This document shows, one piece after another, positions 8,502-18,246 of a stretch of 64,000 bases of DNA. The stretch comes from Qipengyuania flavescens (GTDB lineage Bacteria > Pseudomonadota > Alphaproteobacteria > Sphingomonadales > Sphingomonadaceae), in assembly GCF_029688735.1 (NCBI RefSeq), contig NZ_JARULD010000002.1, positions 620,001 through 684,000 of the forward strand, written 5' to 3'. Position numbers and translations under genes: made by a program. The notes under the pieces were generated by a model. The model was not told the DNA's origin. It did not search any database and saw only the letters and a program-made list of their open reading frames with translations. Within the stretch, counting starts at the first letter, position 1. Every line of letters begins with the position of its first letter.

Positions 8502-9743
8502 CTGATCCTCTCTCCTTTCGAATGGACGATTGCCAAGCGTTACCTGCTCCCCGGCAGGAGCGAGGCCTTCATCGCGCTGGTCGCGGGTATCTCCATCACC
8601 GTGGTTATGCTGTCGGTGGCCATGCTGGTCATCGTGATGAGCGTGATGAACGGGTTTCGCGCCGAATTGCTCGACAAGATCGTGGGGCTGAACGGCCATG
8701 CGATCGTGCAAGCCTATGGCGGCAAGATGGAGGACTGGGAGAATATCCTCCAGAACGTGCAGGAAACGCCGGGCGTGGTGGATGCCAGCCCGCTGATCGA
8801 ACAACCGCTGCTGACCAGCTTCAACGGCCGGGTGGAGGCGATCCTCGTTCGCGGCAATACGGCGGAAGATATCACCGACCTCGGAGACAAGGTCGTCAGC
8901 GGCAATATCGCCCGACTGGAACCTGGGGCGAGCCGCGTGGCCATCGGCGTAAGGCTGGCCGAGAACATCGGCGCGCGCGTCGGCGATACGATCACGATTA
9001 TCAATCCGCAGGGCCGCTCGACCCCGTTCGGCACCGTCCCGCGCCAGATCGGCTACGAAGTCGCGGCGATATTCGAAGTCGGCATCTATGATTACGACGG
9101 CGCCTTCGTAGTGATGCCGATGGAGGATGCGCAGACACTGCTGCTGCTCGGCGATACGGTGAGCATGATCGAAGTGACCGTGGAGGACCCGGACGAGGTC
9201 GGCGAAATCCTCGAGCCGGTCCAGCGCGCCGTTCAGGGCAGGGCGGTGGTGGCCGACTGGAAGACGATCAACTCGACCCTGTTCGAAGCTTTGCAGGTTG
9301 AACGCGTCGCAATGGCATTCGCCTTGAGTTTCATGGTCTTGGTGGCGGCTTTCAATATTCTTTCGAGCTTGGTCATGCTGGTGCGTGCAAAAACGCGAGA
9401 TATCGCGATCATGCGAACCATGGGCGCGACGCGGCGGAGCCTGATGAAGATATTCGTGACGACCGGCTTCACCGTCGGAGCGATCGGCACGGTCGCCGGC
9501 CTAATCTTCGGTTTCATCGTCCTGACCTTCCGCCAGCAAATCACCACAGCGATCGGCTGGGCGACCGGGGTCGAGCTGTGGGACCCGCAGGTGCGGTTCC
9601 TGACCACGCTCCCGTCCAAGACTGATCCGGTCGAAGTCGCGATGATCGTCGGCCTGGCTCTGGTTCTCAGCTTCCTCGCCACGCTTTACCCGGCATGGAA
9701 GGCGGCGAGCACCGATCCGGTACAGGTGCTGCGCTATGAATAG
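8502..9743 (+). CDS. lolC: Lipoprotein-releasing ABC transporter permease LolC/LolE
   Basis: Inner-membrane permease that extracts outer-membrane lipoproteins for LolA. Homologues begin at the conserved segment [17 protein letters not shown], and here that segment is preceded by a CTG codon (8502) with AAGGG 5 nt upstream. No ATG, GTG or TTG lies nearby. The frame continues to GTG 8382 and ATG 8397, but this adds ~40 residues with no family resemblance and a candidate promoter lies inside them. From 8502 the protein is 413 residues with the expected four membrane segments: one N-terminal, a large periplasmic domain, then three C-terminal (FtsX domain, [19 protein letters not shown]). It overlaps lolD by 8 bp. 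The start is uncertain; the function is not. Confidence 0.92.
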   Translation: MILSPFEWTIAKRYLLPGRSEAFIALVAGISITVVMLSVAMLVIVMSVMNGFRAELLDKIVGLNGHAIVQAYGGKMEDWENILQNVQETPGVVDASPLIEQPLLTSFNGRVEAILVRGNTAEDITDLGDKVVSGNIARLEPGASRVAIGVRLAENIGARVGDTITIINPQGRSTPFGTVPRQIGYEVAAIFEVGIYDYDGAFVVMPMEDAQTLLLLGDTVSMIEVTVEDPDEVGEILEPVQRAVQGRAVVADWKTINSTLFEALQVERVAMAFALSFMVLVAAFNILSSLVMLVRAKTRDIAIMRTMGATRRSLMKIFVTTGFTVGAIGTVAGLIFGFIVLTFRQQITTAIGWATGVELWDPQVRFLTTLPSKTDPVEVAMIVGLALVLSFLATLYPAWKAASTDPVQVLRYE

Positions 9744-10422
9744 CCCCGGTGTGCAACCGGTCGTCGAGCTGAAGGGCCTCACGCGCAGCTTCGAGCAGGG
9801 CGGCGTGCGCATCGACGTCTTGCGCGGGGTCAACCTGACGGTGCGCCCCGGAGAGATCGTCGCGCTGCTCGGTCCGTCCGGCTCGGGCAAGTCCACGCTG
9901 CTCCAGGCAGTCGGCCTGCTGGAAAGCGGTTTCGGCGGAGAGATCGTCATCGCGGGCAATTCGGCCGAAAAATCCGATCCGCATGCACGCACCATCCTGC
10001 GGCGGGAGCATCTCGGCTTCGTCTACCAGTTTCACCATTTGCTGCCCGACTTCGATGCGGTCGAGAACGTGGTCCTGCCGCAGCTCGTGGCCGGTAAGCC
10101 GCGCGGCGATGCCGAAGCACGGGCCCGTCAGCTGCTGTCGGCGCTTGGGCTCGAACATCGCCTCGACCACCGGCCCAGTCAGCTTTCCGGCGGCGAGCAG
10201 CAGCGTGTGGCCGTCGCCCGCGGGCTTGCCAACCGCCCCGCGCTGGTCCTCGCGGACGAGCCGACCGGCAATCTGGACGAAGCCACCAGCGACCGCGTGC
10301 TCGGCGAATTTCTCGCTCTCGTTCGGGGCGAGGGCAGCGCTGCGCTGATCGCCACGCATAACGAGCGGCTGGCGGCGCGAATGGATCGCGTCGTGCGGCT
10401 GCACGAAGGCTTGCTGGAATAG
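9736..10422 (+). CDS. lolD: Lipoprotein-releasing ABC transporter ATP-binding protein
   Basis: ATPase of the LolCD(E) lipoprotein-export complex, 228 residues. Walker A is GPSGSGKST (residues ~50-58), the signature is [17 protein letters not shown], and Walker B is [13 protein letters not shown]. The Q-loop and the [10 protein letters not shown] sequence match the LolD/MacB/FtsE subgroup. The ATG overlaps the end of lolC by 8 bp, giving a translationally coupled pair. Only one permease gene is present, consistent with the LolC/LolE hybrid system common in alphaproteobacteria. Confidence 0.95.
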   Translation: MNSPGVQPVVELKGLTRSFEQGGVRIDVLRGVNLTVRPGEIVALLGPSGSGKSTLLQAVGLLESGFGGEIVIAGNSAEKSDPHARTILRREHLGFVYQFHHLLPDFDAVENVVLPQLVAGKPRGDAEARARQLLSALGLEHRLDHRPSQLSGGEQQRVAVARGLANRPALVLADEPTGNLDEATSDRVLGEFLALVRGEGSAALIATHNERLAARMDRVVRLHEGLLE

Positions 10423-10471
10423 GAAACGCAGCGCGGTTTCATCCGTTGGGCGGGCAAAGGAGATTACCAGT

Positions 10472-10750
10472 ATGACCGACCACCCCAGCACCTACCGCGC
10501 CGAAGACACCCATCGTCTCGGCATCCAGTGGGACGACCGGGCCAGCCTGCACCGTGTCGGCGATGGCGACGGCGTGTTCGACGGTGCCAAGGGATTGCGT
10601 CAGGGCACCTTCGCCGACCTCATCCGTCACATCATGCTGATGAGTCCCGACGAGCGCGACGACTATTATATCGAGAAACTCGGCGACCGCGAATATCATG
10701 CAGAGGAAATCGCCTCGCTGGCAGCGCGCGACGATTTTCCGCGCGGCTGA
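10472..10750 (+). CDS. Conserved hypothetical protein, 92 aa
   Basis: Small, acidic, soluble protein with no signal peptide or membrane segment. The ATG follows a strong AAAGGAG, and the codon use resembles that of its neighbours, so it is very probably a real gene. It contains FADLIRHIMLMSPDERDDYY and ends FPRG. I do not recognise a characterised domain. It lies 49 bp after lolD and 11 bp before glutathione peroxidase, so it is likely part of the same transcript; a redox or stress role is only suggested by proximity. Confidence 0.7.
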   Translation: MTDHPSTYRAEDTHRLGIQWDDRASLHRVGDGDGVFDGAKGLRQGTFADLIRHIMLMSPDERDDYYIEKLGDREYHAEEIASLAARDDFPRG

Positions 10751-10761
10751 GGATTTCTAGG

Positions 10762-11241
10762 ATGACAACGATCGCCGATTTCACCGTGTCGACCAGCAAG
10801 GGCGAGCCGCTCGATCTGCGAGAAAAGCTCGGCACGGTCCTGCTGGTGGTGAACACGGCCAGCAAATGCGGATTTACGCCACAGTATGACGGACTGGAAG
10901 AGCTCTACCAGCGCTACGGCGACAAGGGCTTCGAAGTGTTGGCCTTTCCGTGCAACCAGTTCGGCAATCAGGAGCCGGGCGATGCCGACGAGATCGAGCA
11001 ATTCTGCAAGGTCAATTTCGGCCTCACCTTTCCGCTGATGGCCAAGGTGGACGTGAACGGGGGCGAGGCCAGCCCGCTGTTCGACTGGATGAAGGCGGAG
11101 GCGCCCGGCCTGATGGGATCGAAGAAGATCAAGTGGAACTTCACCAAGTTCCTGATCGACCGCGAAGGCAATGTCGTGAAGAGGTACGGCCCGGCCGATG
11201 CGCCGAAGAGTATCGCGAAGGACATCGAGAAGCTGCTGTAA
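10762..11241 (+). CDS. Glutathione peroxidase (Cys type)
   Basis: Thiol peroxidase of the GPx family (159 residues), reducing hydroperoxides; bacterial Cys-GPx proteins often use thioredoxin as reductant. Motifs are VVNTASKCGFTPQY with catalytic Cys in place of selenocysteine, LAFPCNQFGNQEPG with the second Cys and Gln, and KIKWNFTKFLIDREGNVV with the active-site Trp and Asn. ATG 10762 gives the standard N-terminus (MTTIADFTV). Cytoplasmic; no signal peptide. It sits 11 bp after the small hypothetical gene. Confidence 0.93.
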   Translation: MTTIADFTVSTSKGEPLDLREKLGTVLLVVNTASKCGFTPQYDGLEELYQRYGDKGFEVLAFPCNQFGNQEPGDADEIEQFCKVNFGLTFPLMAKVDVNGGEASPLFDWMKAEAPGLMGSKKIKWNFTKFLIDREGNVVKRYGPADAPKSIAKDIEKLL

Positions 11242-11272
11242 CCAGCCGCTGTCGCCGCACGAAAGACCGGTC

Positions 11273-11593
11273 ATGCTTGCCGATATCAACCAATGGTTTC
11301 TCGCCCTCGGCGCCCAATACGGCGTCAATCCCTATATCTTCGGCGGAATCTACGTCGGGGCGATCCCCTTCTTCCTGCTGTCGATCGGCTGGCTGGTGAA
11401 GCGTGCCCGGGCGGGTCAATCGACTGTGCTGCCGACCATGCTGGCCGGGTTCTTCTTCGTGTCCGCCTATCTCTATCTGGCGATCGCGGGTCGCAATATT
11501 CCGGTGTGGGTCTGGATCTTCCTGGCCGCGCTGGTGATCTATGGCGCATTCTCGACGATCCGCGATACGCGCAGGAAAATCCGCGAGGGCTGA
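11273..11593 (+). CDS. Small inner-membrane protein, 106 aa
   Basis: Hydrophobic protein with three likely membrane helices (about residues 20-42, 54-73 and 77-95), a positively charged loop KRARAG between the first two and a basic C-terminus (RDTRRKIREG), predicting that this end is cytoplasmic. The start ATG at 11273 is 31 bp after the peroxidase stop. It is followed by a 9-bp inverted repeat, which suggests the end of the transcript. No domain of known function recognised; similar small membrane proteins occur in other sphingomonads as far as I recall. Confidence 0.7.
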   Translation: MLADINQWFLALGAQYGVNPYIFGGIYVGAIPFFLLSIGWLVKRARAGQSTVLPTMLAGFFFVSAYLYLAIAGRNIPVWVWIFLAALVIYGAFSTIRDTRRKIREG

Positions 11594-11616
11594 TTTCTCC
11601 ACGCGCTGTGGAGAAA
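11594..11616. terminator. Inverted repeat before dnaE
   Basis: Perfect 9-bp stem TTTCTCCAC / GTGGAGAAA with loop GCGCT, starting at the stop codon of the small membrane protein. No T run follows, so termination strength is uncertain; it may separate the lolCD transcript from dnaE. Confidence 0.45.
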
Positions 11617-11666
11617 CAGCGCGGCCTGAGCCTTCCGAATCCACGCAAAAGGCTTACCTTGCTCGC

Positions 11667-14600
11667 ATGAGCTACAAGCCTTTCGTCCCCTTGCGCGTGC
11701 TGTCTGCCTATACGATGCTCGAAGGGGCGATCGATCCCAAGGCGATGGCCAAGCTGGCGAAAGAGCGCGGCTTTCCGGCCATTGCGATCGCCGACCGCAA
11801 TGGCCTCTATGGCGCGGTGATGTTCGCCAATGCCTGCAAGGCGGAAGGTATCCAGCCGATCATCGGAACGCTGCTCGGCGTGGCGCGCGATGCGGAGGGC
11901 AAGCAGGTCGATTACCTGCCACTCTATGCACAGGATGAGGCGGGCTACGACAATCTCTGCCATCTGGTTTCGAAAGCGCATCTCGAGCGCCCGCTGGAGT
12001 TCGAACCGCATGTCGGTATGGCAGACCTCGAAGGACGCACCGACGGATTGCTGGCGCTGACAGGTGCGAGCGAAGGTGCGGTTACGAGATTGCTGGCCGA
12101 GGGTCAGCAGAGCCATGCCGAAGCAGCACTCGACCGGCTGCAGGCGCTGTTTCCGGACCGCCTCTATATCGAGTTAGCGCGGCGCGGGAACGAGGTGGAA
12201 CAGCGCGCCGAGGAGGCTCTGGTCGATCTCGCCTATGCGCGTGACCTGCAACTCATCGCGACCAATCCCGCAAACTACGCCGAACCACACATGCACAAGG
12301 CGCATGACGCCATGCTGTGTATCGCCGGGTCCACCCATGTCGATGCGGAGGAACGCGCGCGCTCCAATCCGGAAAGCTACGTCAAGACCTACCACATGAT
12401 GGACGAGGCGTTCGCCGATCTGCCCGAAGCGGTCGAGAACACCATCGTCCTCGCGCAACGCTGTGCCTACGCGCCGCCCTATCGCGACCCGATCTTGCCC
12501 AGCCTTGCCGGCGATCTGGAAGGCGAGGCTCGGGCGCTGGAAGAAGATGCGCGCAAGGGCCTCGAAGCCCGGCTTGCGCCCTATGGCGAGATGTCGGAAG
12601 AGGACCGCAAGGTCTATTTCGACCGGTTGAAATTCGAAGTCGATATCATCAACCAGATGGGCTTCCCCGGCTACTTCCTGATCGTTGCCGACTTCATTAA
12701 ATGGGCTAAGGATCAGGACATTCCCGTCGGCCCGGGACGTGGGTCCGGTGCGGGCAGCCTCGTGGCCTGGGCGCTGACGATTACCGATCTCGATCCGATC
12801 CAGCTCGGCCTGCTGTTCGAACGCTTCCTCAACCCCGAACGTGTCTCGATGCCCGACTTCGACATCGACTTCTGCGAAACGCGGCGCGGCGAGGTGATCC
12901 GCTACGTCCAGCAGAAATACGGCCACGATCATGTCGCGCAGATCATCACCTTCGGTAAGCTGAAGGCCCGCGCGGTGCTGCGCGATACGGGCCGCATTTT
13001 GCAGATGAGCTACGGCCATGTGGATCGCCTCTGCAAGATGGTGCCCAACCACCCGACCGACCCCTGGACGCTGCCGCGTGCGCTGAACGGGGCGGCGGAC
13101 TTCAAGCGCGAATACGACAATGACAACGAGGTGAAACGCCTCGTCGATCTCGCGATGCAGCTGGAGGGTTTCCCGCGCAACAGTTCGACCCACGCGGCCG
13201 GCGTGGTGATCGGCGATCGCCCGCTGGCGCAGCTCGTGCCGCTCTATCGCGATCCGCGCTCGGACATGCCGGTGACGCAGTACGACATGAAGAATGTCGA
13301 AAGCTCCGGCCTCGTCAAATTCGACTTCCTCGGTCTGAAGACGCTGTCGGTGCTCAAGAAGGCTACAGACCTGCTCAAGCGCCGCGAGATCGACATCGAC
13401 CTCTCGACGCTCCCGCTGGACGATCCCAAGGTCTACGAACTGATGAAGGCGGGCAATACGGTCGGCGTTTTCCAGCTGGAATCGGAGGGCATGCGGCGCA
13501 CGCTGACGGCAGTGAAGCCGACCAATTTCGGCGACATCATCGCGCTCGTCTCGCTTTATCGTCCGGGTCCGATGGACAACATCCCGCTATTCGGCAAGCG
13601 CAAGGCGGGCGAGGTCGCAATCGAGTATCCGCACGCCAAGCTCGAGGGCATCCTGGCCGAGACATACGGCATCTTCGTCTATCAGGAACAGGTCATGCAG
13701 GCCGCCCAGATTCTCGCCGGATATTCGCTCGGCGATGCCGACCTGCTTCGCCGCGCGATGGGCAAGAAGGTGCAGGCCGAAATGGACGCTCAGCGCGAGC
13801 GGTTCGTCGAGGGCTGCAAGGAAGTCTCCGGCATCGAGAAGGCAGAGGCCAATGCGCTATTCGACTTGATCGACAAGTTCGCCGGCTACGGCTTCAACAA
13901 GTCCCACGCCGCCGCCTATGCATTGCTCGCCTATCAGACGGCATGGCTCAAGGCGCATTACCCGGAAGAATTCTTCGCCGCGTCCATGTGCTTCGACATG
14001 CACCAGTCGGAGAAGCTGGCGGTATTCGTGGACGATGCGCGGCGCAGCGGAATCAAGGTGCTGCCGCCCGCGCTGAATTACTCCGAGGCCGAGTACAGCG
14101 TCGAGCAGACCGACGATGGCTATGCCGTGCGCTATGCGTTGGCCGGCATTCGCAACGTCGGCGAGCGGGCGATGGAGGCGATCGTCCACGAGCGCGAGGT
14201 CAGCGGCAAATTCGAGAGCTTGCAGGACCTATTCGAGCGGCTGCCCAAGGGTTCGATGAACTCGCGCCAGCTGGAAGCGCTGATTTCGGCCGGCGCACTC
14301 GACGAGTTCGAGACCAACCGGGCGAAGCTTTTCGCCAATGCCGACATGCTGCTGGCCATCGCGGATGCTGCCGAGCGCGAGCGGTCGAGCGGGCAGGCGG
14401 CGCTGTTCGGCGGCGACGATGCGGCCAGCGAAGACACGCTGCGCCTCAAGGATGCCAATCCCTGGCCGCGTGCGGAGCAGATGGCGCGGGAGAAGGAGAA
14501 CTTCGGCTTCTATTTCGCCGAGCATCCTGTCGAGGCGTGGCGCACAGTGGCCAGCGCGCAAGGTGCGCGCAGCTACGCCTCGCTGATGGCCAGCGGTGCC

Positions 14601-15143
14601 CCCCCCGGTGGGCGCGCTGGCGCGGTGATGGCGGCCATGGTCGAGAAGGCGAGCAAGGGCACCACCAAGCGCGGCAAACCCTTCATCCGCGCCGATTTCT
14701 CGGACAGCTCCGGCCAGTTCAGCGCCGCCTGTTTCGAAGAGGGCATGGTCGACCGCTTCCTCGAATGGGCGGAGAACCAGACCTGCGTGAAGCTGGACGT
14801 CGAGCTCGACAGTCCGAGCCCCGACGAACCGCCGCGCATCACCGTGCGCGGCGCCGTGCCGCTCGATGCGGTGAAGGGCAGCATGGCGATGCTGCTCACC
14901 CTCGAAGTCGAGAGCGTCGGTGCGCTGACCGAGCTGGCGCTGGCCTTGCAGACTGCAGGCGAGGGCGGAGACGAGGTGATGGCGACGCTGCACACCGGCG
15001 ATCCCGAGCCGCCAATCATGCGCCTCGGCCGTGCATTTTCCATCGACGGGGAACTCGCTGAACGCTTGGCAAGCGTGCCCGGCCTTGCCAAGGTGCAACT
15101 GACTGCGCGACGGGGGAAAGCAAACTTGCGCCTCGTCGCCTGA
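11667..15143 (+). CDS. dnaE: DNA polymerase III subunit alpha
   Basis: Replicative DNA polymerase catalytic subunit (DnaE1 type), 1158 residues. The N-terminal PHP domain starts PFVPLRVLSAYTMLEGAI. The catalytic aspartates are in MPDFDIDF (D397, D399), and GPGRGSGAGSLVAW is the conserved glycine-rich motif. FNKSHAAAYALLAYQTAWLK belongs to the tail of the fingers region, followed by helix-hairpin-helix and OB-fold regions. The frame is open from 11541, but ATG 11667 matches family N-termini and the earlier part overlaps the preceding gene. It lies 20 bp upstream of the acyl-CoA ligase gene. Confidence 0.97.
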   Translation: MSYKPFVPLRVLSAYTMLEGAIDPKAMAKLAKERGFPAIAIADRNGLYGAVMFANACKAEGIQPIIGTLLGVARDAEGKQVDYLPLYAQDEAGYDNLCHLVSKAHLERPLEFEPHVGMADLEGRTDGLLALTGASEGAVTRLLAEGQQSHAEAALDRLQALFPDRLYIELARRGNEVEQRAEEALVDLAYARDLQLIATNPANYAEPHMHKAHDAMLCIAGSTHVDAEERARSNPESYVKTYHMMDEAFADLPEAVENTIVLAQRCAYAPPYRDPILPSLAGDLEGEARALEEDARKGLEARLAPYGEMSEEDRKVYFDRLKFEVDIINQMGFPGYFLIVADFIKWAKDQDIPVGPGRGSGAGSLVAWALTITDLDPIQLGLLFERFLNPERVSMPDFDIDFCETRRGEVIRYVQQKYGHDHVAQIITFGKLKARAVLRDTGRILQMSYGHVDRLCKMVPNHPTDPWTLPRALNGAADFKREYDNDNEVKRLVDLAMQLEGFPRNSSTHAAGVVIGDRPLAQLVPLYRDPRSDMPVTQYDMKNVESSGLVKFDFLGLKTLSVLKKATDLLKRREIDIDLSTLPLDDPKVYELMKAGNTVGVFQLESEGMRRTLTAVKPTNFGDIIALVSLYRPGPMDNIPLFGKRKAGEVAIEYPHAKLEGILAETYGIFVYQEQVMQAAQILAGYSLGDADLLRRAMGKKVQAEMDAQRERFVEGCKEVSGIEKAEANALFDLIDKFAGYGFNKSHAAAYALLAYQTAWLKAHYPEEFFAASMCFDMHQSEKLAVFVDDARRSGIKVLPPALNYSEAEYSVEQTDDGYAVRYALAGIRNVGERAMEAIVHEREVSGKFESLQDLFERLPKGSMNSRQLEALISAGALDEFETNRAKLFANADMLLAIADAAERERSSGQAALFGGDDAASEDTLRLKDANPWPRAEQMAREKENFGFYFAEHPVEAWRTVASAQGARSYASLMASGAPPGGRAGAVMAAMVEKASKGTTKRGKPFIRADFSDSSGQFSAACFEEGMVDRFLEWAENQTCVKLDVELDSPSPDEPPRITVRGAVPLDAVKGSMAMLLTLEVESVGALTELALALQTAGEGGDEVMATLHTGDPEPPIMRLGRAFSIDGELAERLASVPGLAKVQLTARRGKANLRLVA

Positions 15144-15163
15144 TACCGGCGAGAGGAAAGCAT

Positions 15164-16768
15164 ATGTCGTTAGGCGCCATGCAGGATTGGACCATGCGGA
15201 TTTCGCATGTGATCGACCATGCTGCGAGAGAAGCCCCCACCCGCGAGATCGTGACCCGCTGGGCCGATGGCAGCGAAACCCGCACCGACTGGGCGGGCAT
15301 CCACCGCGACGCGCGCAAGATGGCGCAGGCGCTGCAGGCGCTCGGCCTCAAGCCAGGCGACAAGGTTGCGAGCCTCGCGATGAACCATGCGCGCCACCTC
15401 GTCAGCTGGTTCGGGGTCGCGGGGATGGGCGGCGTGCTCCACACCTGCAATCCGCGCCTGTTCGAAGAGCAGCTGGAGTACATCGTCGGCCATGCCGAGG
15501 ACAAAGTGATGCTCTACGATGCGGCCTTCCAGCCGATCATCGACAAGATGCGCGACCAGTGGCCGACGGTCGAACACTACATCTGCTTCGATCCGCCCGA
15601 GGGCAGCGATGTCACGGCGTTCGAGGACTGGATCGGCGTGCAGGACGGGAATTTCGAATGGGTCGACGGGAGCGAGCGCGATCCCTGCATGATCTGCTAC
15701 ACGAGCGGCACCACCGGCAATCCCAAGGGCGTGCAGTACGAGCATCGCTCTACCGTGCTCCACGCGCTTGCCGGCCTGCAGCCGAGCACGTTCAATTTCA
15801 GCGCGTCGTCGGTCATGCTGCCGGTCGTGCCGATGTTCCACGCGGCCAGCTGGGGCCTGCCCTATGCAGGCGCGATGGCGGGGATCAAATTTGTGTTCAG
15901 CGCGGTCAACGATCCGGCCGTGCTCGACGAGATGATGAAGAAGGAAGGCGTGACCGACAGTGCCGGCGTGCCCACCGTCTGGCTCGCCCATTTCCAGTAT
16001 TGCGATGCCAACGACATCGAGCTGCCCAAGCTGCGCGCTGCGACCATCGGCGGATCGGCCGCGCCGCGTTTCATGATCGAGCGGCTGATGAAGAACGGCA
16101 CGCGCGTCCAGCACGCCTGGGGCATGACGGAAACCTCGCCGATCGGCACGGTCGGCGGCCCGACGGCGGATTGGGACGAGATGACCTTCGAACAGAGGGT
16201 CGAGAAGACGATGAAACAGGGCCGCCCGATTTTCGGAGTGGAGCTGCGCACGGTCGATCTCGACGATCGCACCAAGGTCCTGCCGCGCGATGGCGAGGCG
16301 TCGGGCGCGCTACAGATCCGCGGTCCGTGGGTCGTCAAACGCTACTTCAAGGCTGAAGAAGATGCCCTGACTGCGGATGGCTGGTTCGATACCGGCGATG
16401 TCGCCATCCTGCATCCGGACGGCACGATGCAGATCACCGACCGCACTAAGGACGTGATCAAATCCGGCGGCGAGTGGATCAGCTCGGTCGAGCTCGAGAA
16501 TGCGGCCGTCGGCCACCCGGCCGTGGCCGAGGCGGCATGCGTCGGCATGTTCCACCCCAAGTGGGACGAGCGCCCGGTGCTGTTCGTGGTCAAGAAGGAA
16601 GGCAAGGACTGCACGGCGGAAGAGGTGGTAAACTTCCTCTCCGACAAGGTCGCGAAATGGTGGCTGCCCGACGCGGTCGAATTCGTCGACGACATCCCGC
16701 ACACCGCCACCGGCAAGATCAGCAAGAAGGACCTGCGAGATCGGTTCAGCGACTATACGCTCGCCTGA
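15164..16768 (+). CDS. Long/medium-chain fatty acid-CoA ligase (AMP-forming)
   Basis: Adenylate-forming enzyme of 534 residues that activates a carboxylic acid, probably a fatty acid, to its CoA thioester via an acyl-AMP. The AMP-binding P-loop is [12 protein letters not shown], followed by AWGMTETSP (A5-like) and [16 protein letters not shown]; the C-terminal lysine motif is [15 protein letters not shown] 15164 has GAGAGGAAAG upstream. It follows dnaE by 20 bp, a position probably reflecting read-through rather than shared function. It is soluble or peripheral. Chain-length preference cannot be told from sequence. Confidence 0.92.
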   Translation: MSLGAMQDWTMRISHVIDHAAREAPTREIVTRWADGSETRTDWAGIHRDARKMAQALQALGLKPGDKVASLAMNHARHLVSWFGVAGMGGVLHTCNPRLFEEQLEYIVGHAEDKVMLYDAAFQPIIDKMRDQWPTVEHYICFDPPEGSDVTAFEDWIGVQDGNFEWVDGSERDPCMICYTSGTTGNPKGVQYEHRSTVLHALAGLQPSTFNFSASSVMLPVVPMFHAASWGLPYAGAMAGIKFVFSAVNDPAVLDEMMKKEGVTDSAGVPTVWLAHFQYCDANDIELPKLRAATIGGSAAPRFMIERLMKNGTRVQHAWGMTETSPIGTVGGPTADWDEMTFEQRVEKTMKQGRPIFGVELRTVDLDDRTKVLPRDGEASGALQIRGPWVVKRYFKAEEDALTADGWFDTGDVAILHPDGTMQITDRTKDVIKSGGEWISSVELENAAVGHPAVAEAACVGMFHPKWDERPVLFVVKKEGKDCTAEEVVNFLSDKVAKWWLPDAVEFVDDIPHTATGKISKKDLRDRFSDYTLA

Positions 16769-16775
16769 CGCGGCC

Positions 16776-17264
16776 GTGCGCGCCGCAGTGGCGGAGGATG
16801 CCGATGCGGTGCAGGCGATCTATGCACACCATGTTGCGCACAGCACGGCGACCTTCGATACCGTGGCTCCGGACGAGGCATTCTGGCGCGAGAAGATCGA
16901 CGCGGTCGTTGCGCGTGGCTGGCCGTTCCTGGTGGTCGAGCGGGACGGCGAGGTGGCGGGCTATGCCTATGCGACGCAATTCCGCGACCGCGCGGCCTAT
17001 TCGCATACCTGCGAGAACAGCATCTACATCGCCGACTCGCAGCGCGGTTCGGGCCTTGGCGCGATCCTGCTGACGGCGCTGGTCGATGCGGCGGGCAAGG
17101 CCGATTTCGAGCAGATGATCGCAGTGATCGGCGGCGGGGAACCAGCCTCGGTCGCGCTGCACGGCAAGCTCGGCTTCGTGGAGGTAGGGCGGATGCGACA
17201 GGTCGGCATGAAATTCGGACGGCGGCTCGATACAGTTTACATGCAGCTATCCTTGCATAGATAA
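16776..17264 (+). CDS. GNAT family N-acetyltransferase
   Basis: Acetyl-CoA-dependent acetyltransferase of about 162 residues resembling phosphinothricin/methionine-sulfone acetyltransferases. The fold's acceptor-side start is AAVAEDADAVQAIYAHHV, the acetyl-CoA pyrophosphate loop is SQRGSGLGAILL (Q/RxxGxG/A), and GGGEPASVALHGKLGFVEVG is the usual late motif. The GTG at 16776 is 7 bp after the ligase stop; there is no ATG in a suitable place and the frame is open further upstream, so the start is approximate. The physiological substrate may be methionine sulfoximine/sulfone-like compounds, by family resemblance only. Confidence 0.88.
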   Translation: MRAAVAEDADAVQAIYAHHVAHSTATFDTVAPDEAFWREKIDAVVARGWPFLVVERDGEVAGYAYATQFRDRAAYSHTCENSIYIADSQRGSGLGAILLTALVDAAGKADFEQMIAVIGGGEPASVALHGKLGFVEVGRMRQVGMKFGRRLDTVYMQLSLHR

Positions 17265-17305
17265 GCTGCGACAGTCGCTCGCAAGAGTTTTCAAGGAGTA
17301 TTCGA

Positions 17306-17773
17306 ATGCCCCGTTTCCGCCCTGTTTTCGCGCTGGCCCCGCTGGCTTTGATCGCCTGCGCGCAAGCCGCCTCCGCCAGTACTATCGACGTAGCGAAGAC
17401 CCCGTGGTGCGGCTGCTGCAGCGAATGGATCGAGCGGATGCGCGACGCCGGTTTCGAAATGACCGTGCGCGATGTGGAGAATACGACGCCGGTCGCGGAT
17501 GCGGCAGGTGTGCCAGCCAATCTGCGCAGCTGCCACACGGCGACGGTCGAGGGGTATGCGATCGAAGGCCATGTGCCTGCCGAAGACATACGGCGCCTGC
17601 TCGCTGAGAAGCCGGATGCCGTCGGCCTCGCCGTACCGGGGATGCCCATCGGCTCTCCGGGCATGGAAGTGGCGGGGCGCAGCCAGACCTACCAAACCGT
17701 CCTGATCATGCGTGACGGAAAACACCGCGTATGGGCGACCCATGAAGGGACAGCCGAAGCCCACAATCACTGA
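17306..17773 (+). CDS. DUF411 domain protein, periplasmic, CxCC metal-binding motif
   Basis: Exported protein of 155 residues with a signal peptide (basic MPRFR, hydrophobic core, cleavage near AQAASA). The mature part starts with the DUF411 signature KTPWCGCCSEW and has a further Cys in LRSCHTATVEGYAIEGHVP. DUF411 proteins are usually found beside copper-resistance genes and are thought to bind Cu(I), but no other copper gene is visible nearby. A strong AAGGAG precedes the ATG. The C-terminus is His-rich (EAHNH). It is followed 25 bp later by a DUF1330 gene. Confidence 0.88.
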   Translation: MPRFRPVFALAPLALIACAQAASASTIDVAKTPWCGCCSEWIERMRDAGFEMTVRDVENTTPVADAAGVPANLRSCHTATVEGYAIEGHVPAEDIRRLLAEKPDAVGLAVPGMPIGSPGMEVAGRSQTYQTVLIMRDGKHRVWATHEGTAEAHNH

Positions 17774-17798
17774 GCACGATCGATTCCGGAGAGACCAT

Positions 17799-18227
17799 TT
17801 GACCAATTACATCGACCCGAGCCGCGCCAATTTCGACGCTTTCAAGGCCCTGCCACGCGACGAGCCGATCCACATGCTCAATTTGCTGCTCTACCGTAAT
17901 GAGGCCGAGTATCCAGAGGGGCACGAGCATCACGGCAACGGCTGGAGCGGCCGCCGCGCCTATGAGGAATATGGCAAGACCAGCGGCCCGATCTTCCGCC
18001 GCGTCGGCGGCTCCATCGTGTGGCGCGGCGCCTTCCAGTGCATGGTCACCGGACCGGACGATCGGCGCTGGCACGACGGCTTCGTGGCGCAGTACCCGAA
18101 CAGCGGAGCCTTCTTCGAGATGATCAAGGACCCTGAGTACCAGAAAGCGGTGATCAATCGCACAGCAGCGCTAGTGGATAGCAGGCTGGTGCGGTTTGCG
18201 CCGGGCGAGGAGGGCGAGGGGTTCTAA
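17799..18227 (+). CDS. DUF1330 domain-containing protein
   Basis: Cytoplasmic protein of 142 residues with the alpha/beta ferredoxin-like DUF1330 fold: PIHMLNLLLYRNEAEYP, RAYEEYGKTSGPIFRRVGG, and VAQYPNSGAFFEMIKDPEYQ are characteristic. The frame is open from 17712, but the TTG at 17799 follows GGAGAG and gives the family-like N-terminus MTNYIDPSRANF, while upstream codons overlap the DUF411 gene. Function of the family is unknown; some members are annotated as monooxygenase-like dimers. It converges with the radical SAM gene, with a short hairpin between them. Confidence 0.85.
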   Translation: MTNYIDPSRANFDAFKALPRDEPIHMLNLLLYRNEAEYPEGHEHHGNGWSGRRAYEEYGKTSGPIFRRVGGSIVWRGAFQCMVTGPDDRRWHDGFVAQYPNSGAFFEMIKDPEYQKAVINRTAALVDSRLVRFAPGEEGEGF

Positions 18228-18228
18228 C

Positions 18229-18245
18229 CTCTCCGGACCGGGGAG
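18229..18245. terminator. Short hairpin between convergent genes
   Basis: CTCTCC / GGGGAG arms (one G-T pair) around loop GGACC lie exactly in the 19-bp gap between the DUF1330 and radical SAM genes. It may act as a weak bidirectional terminator; the plus side is followed by an A/T-rich stretch (ATTAAAG). Confidence 0.35.
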
Positions 18246-18246
18246 A

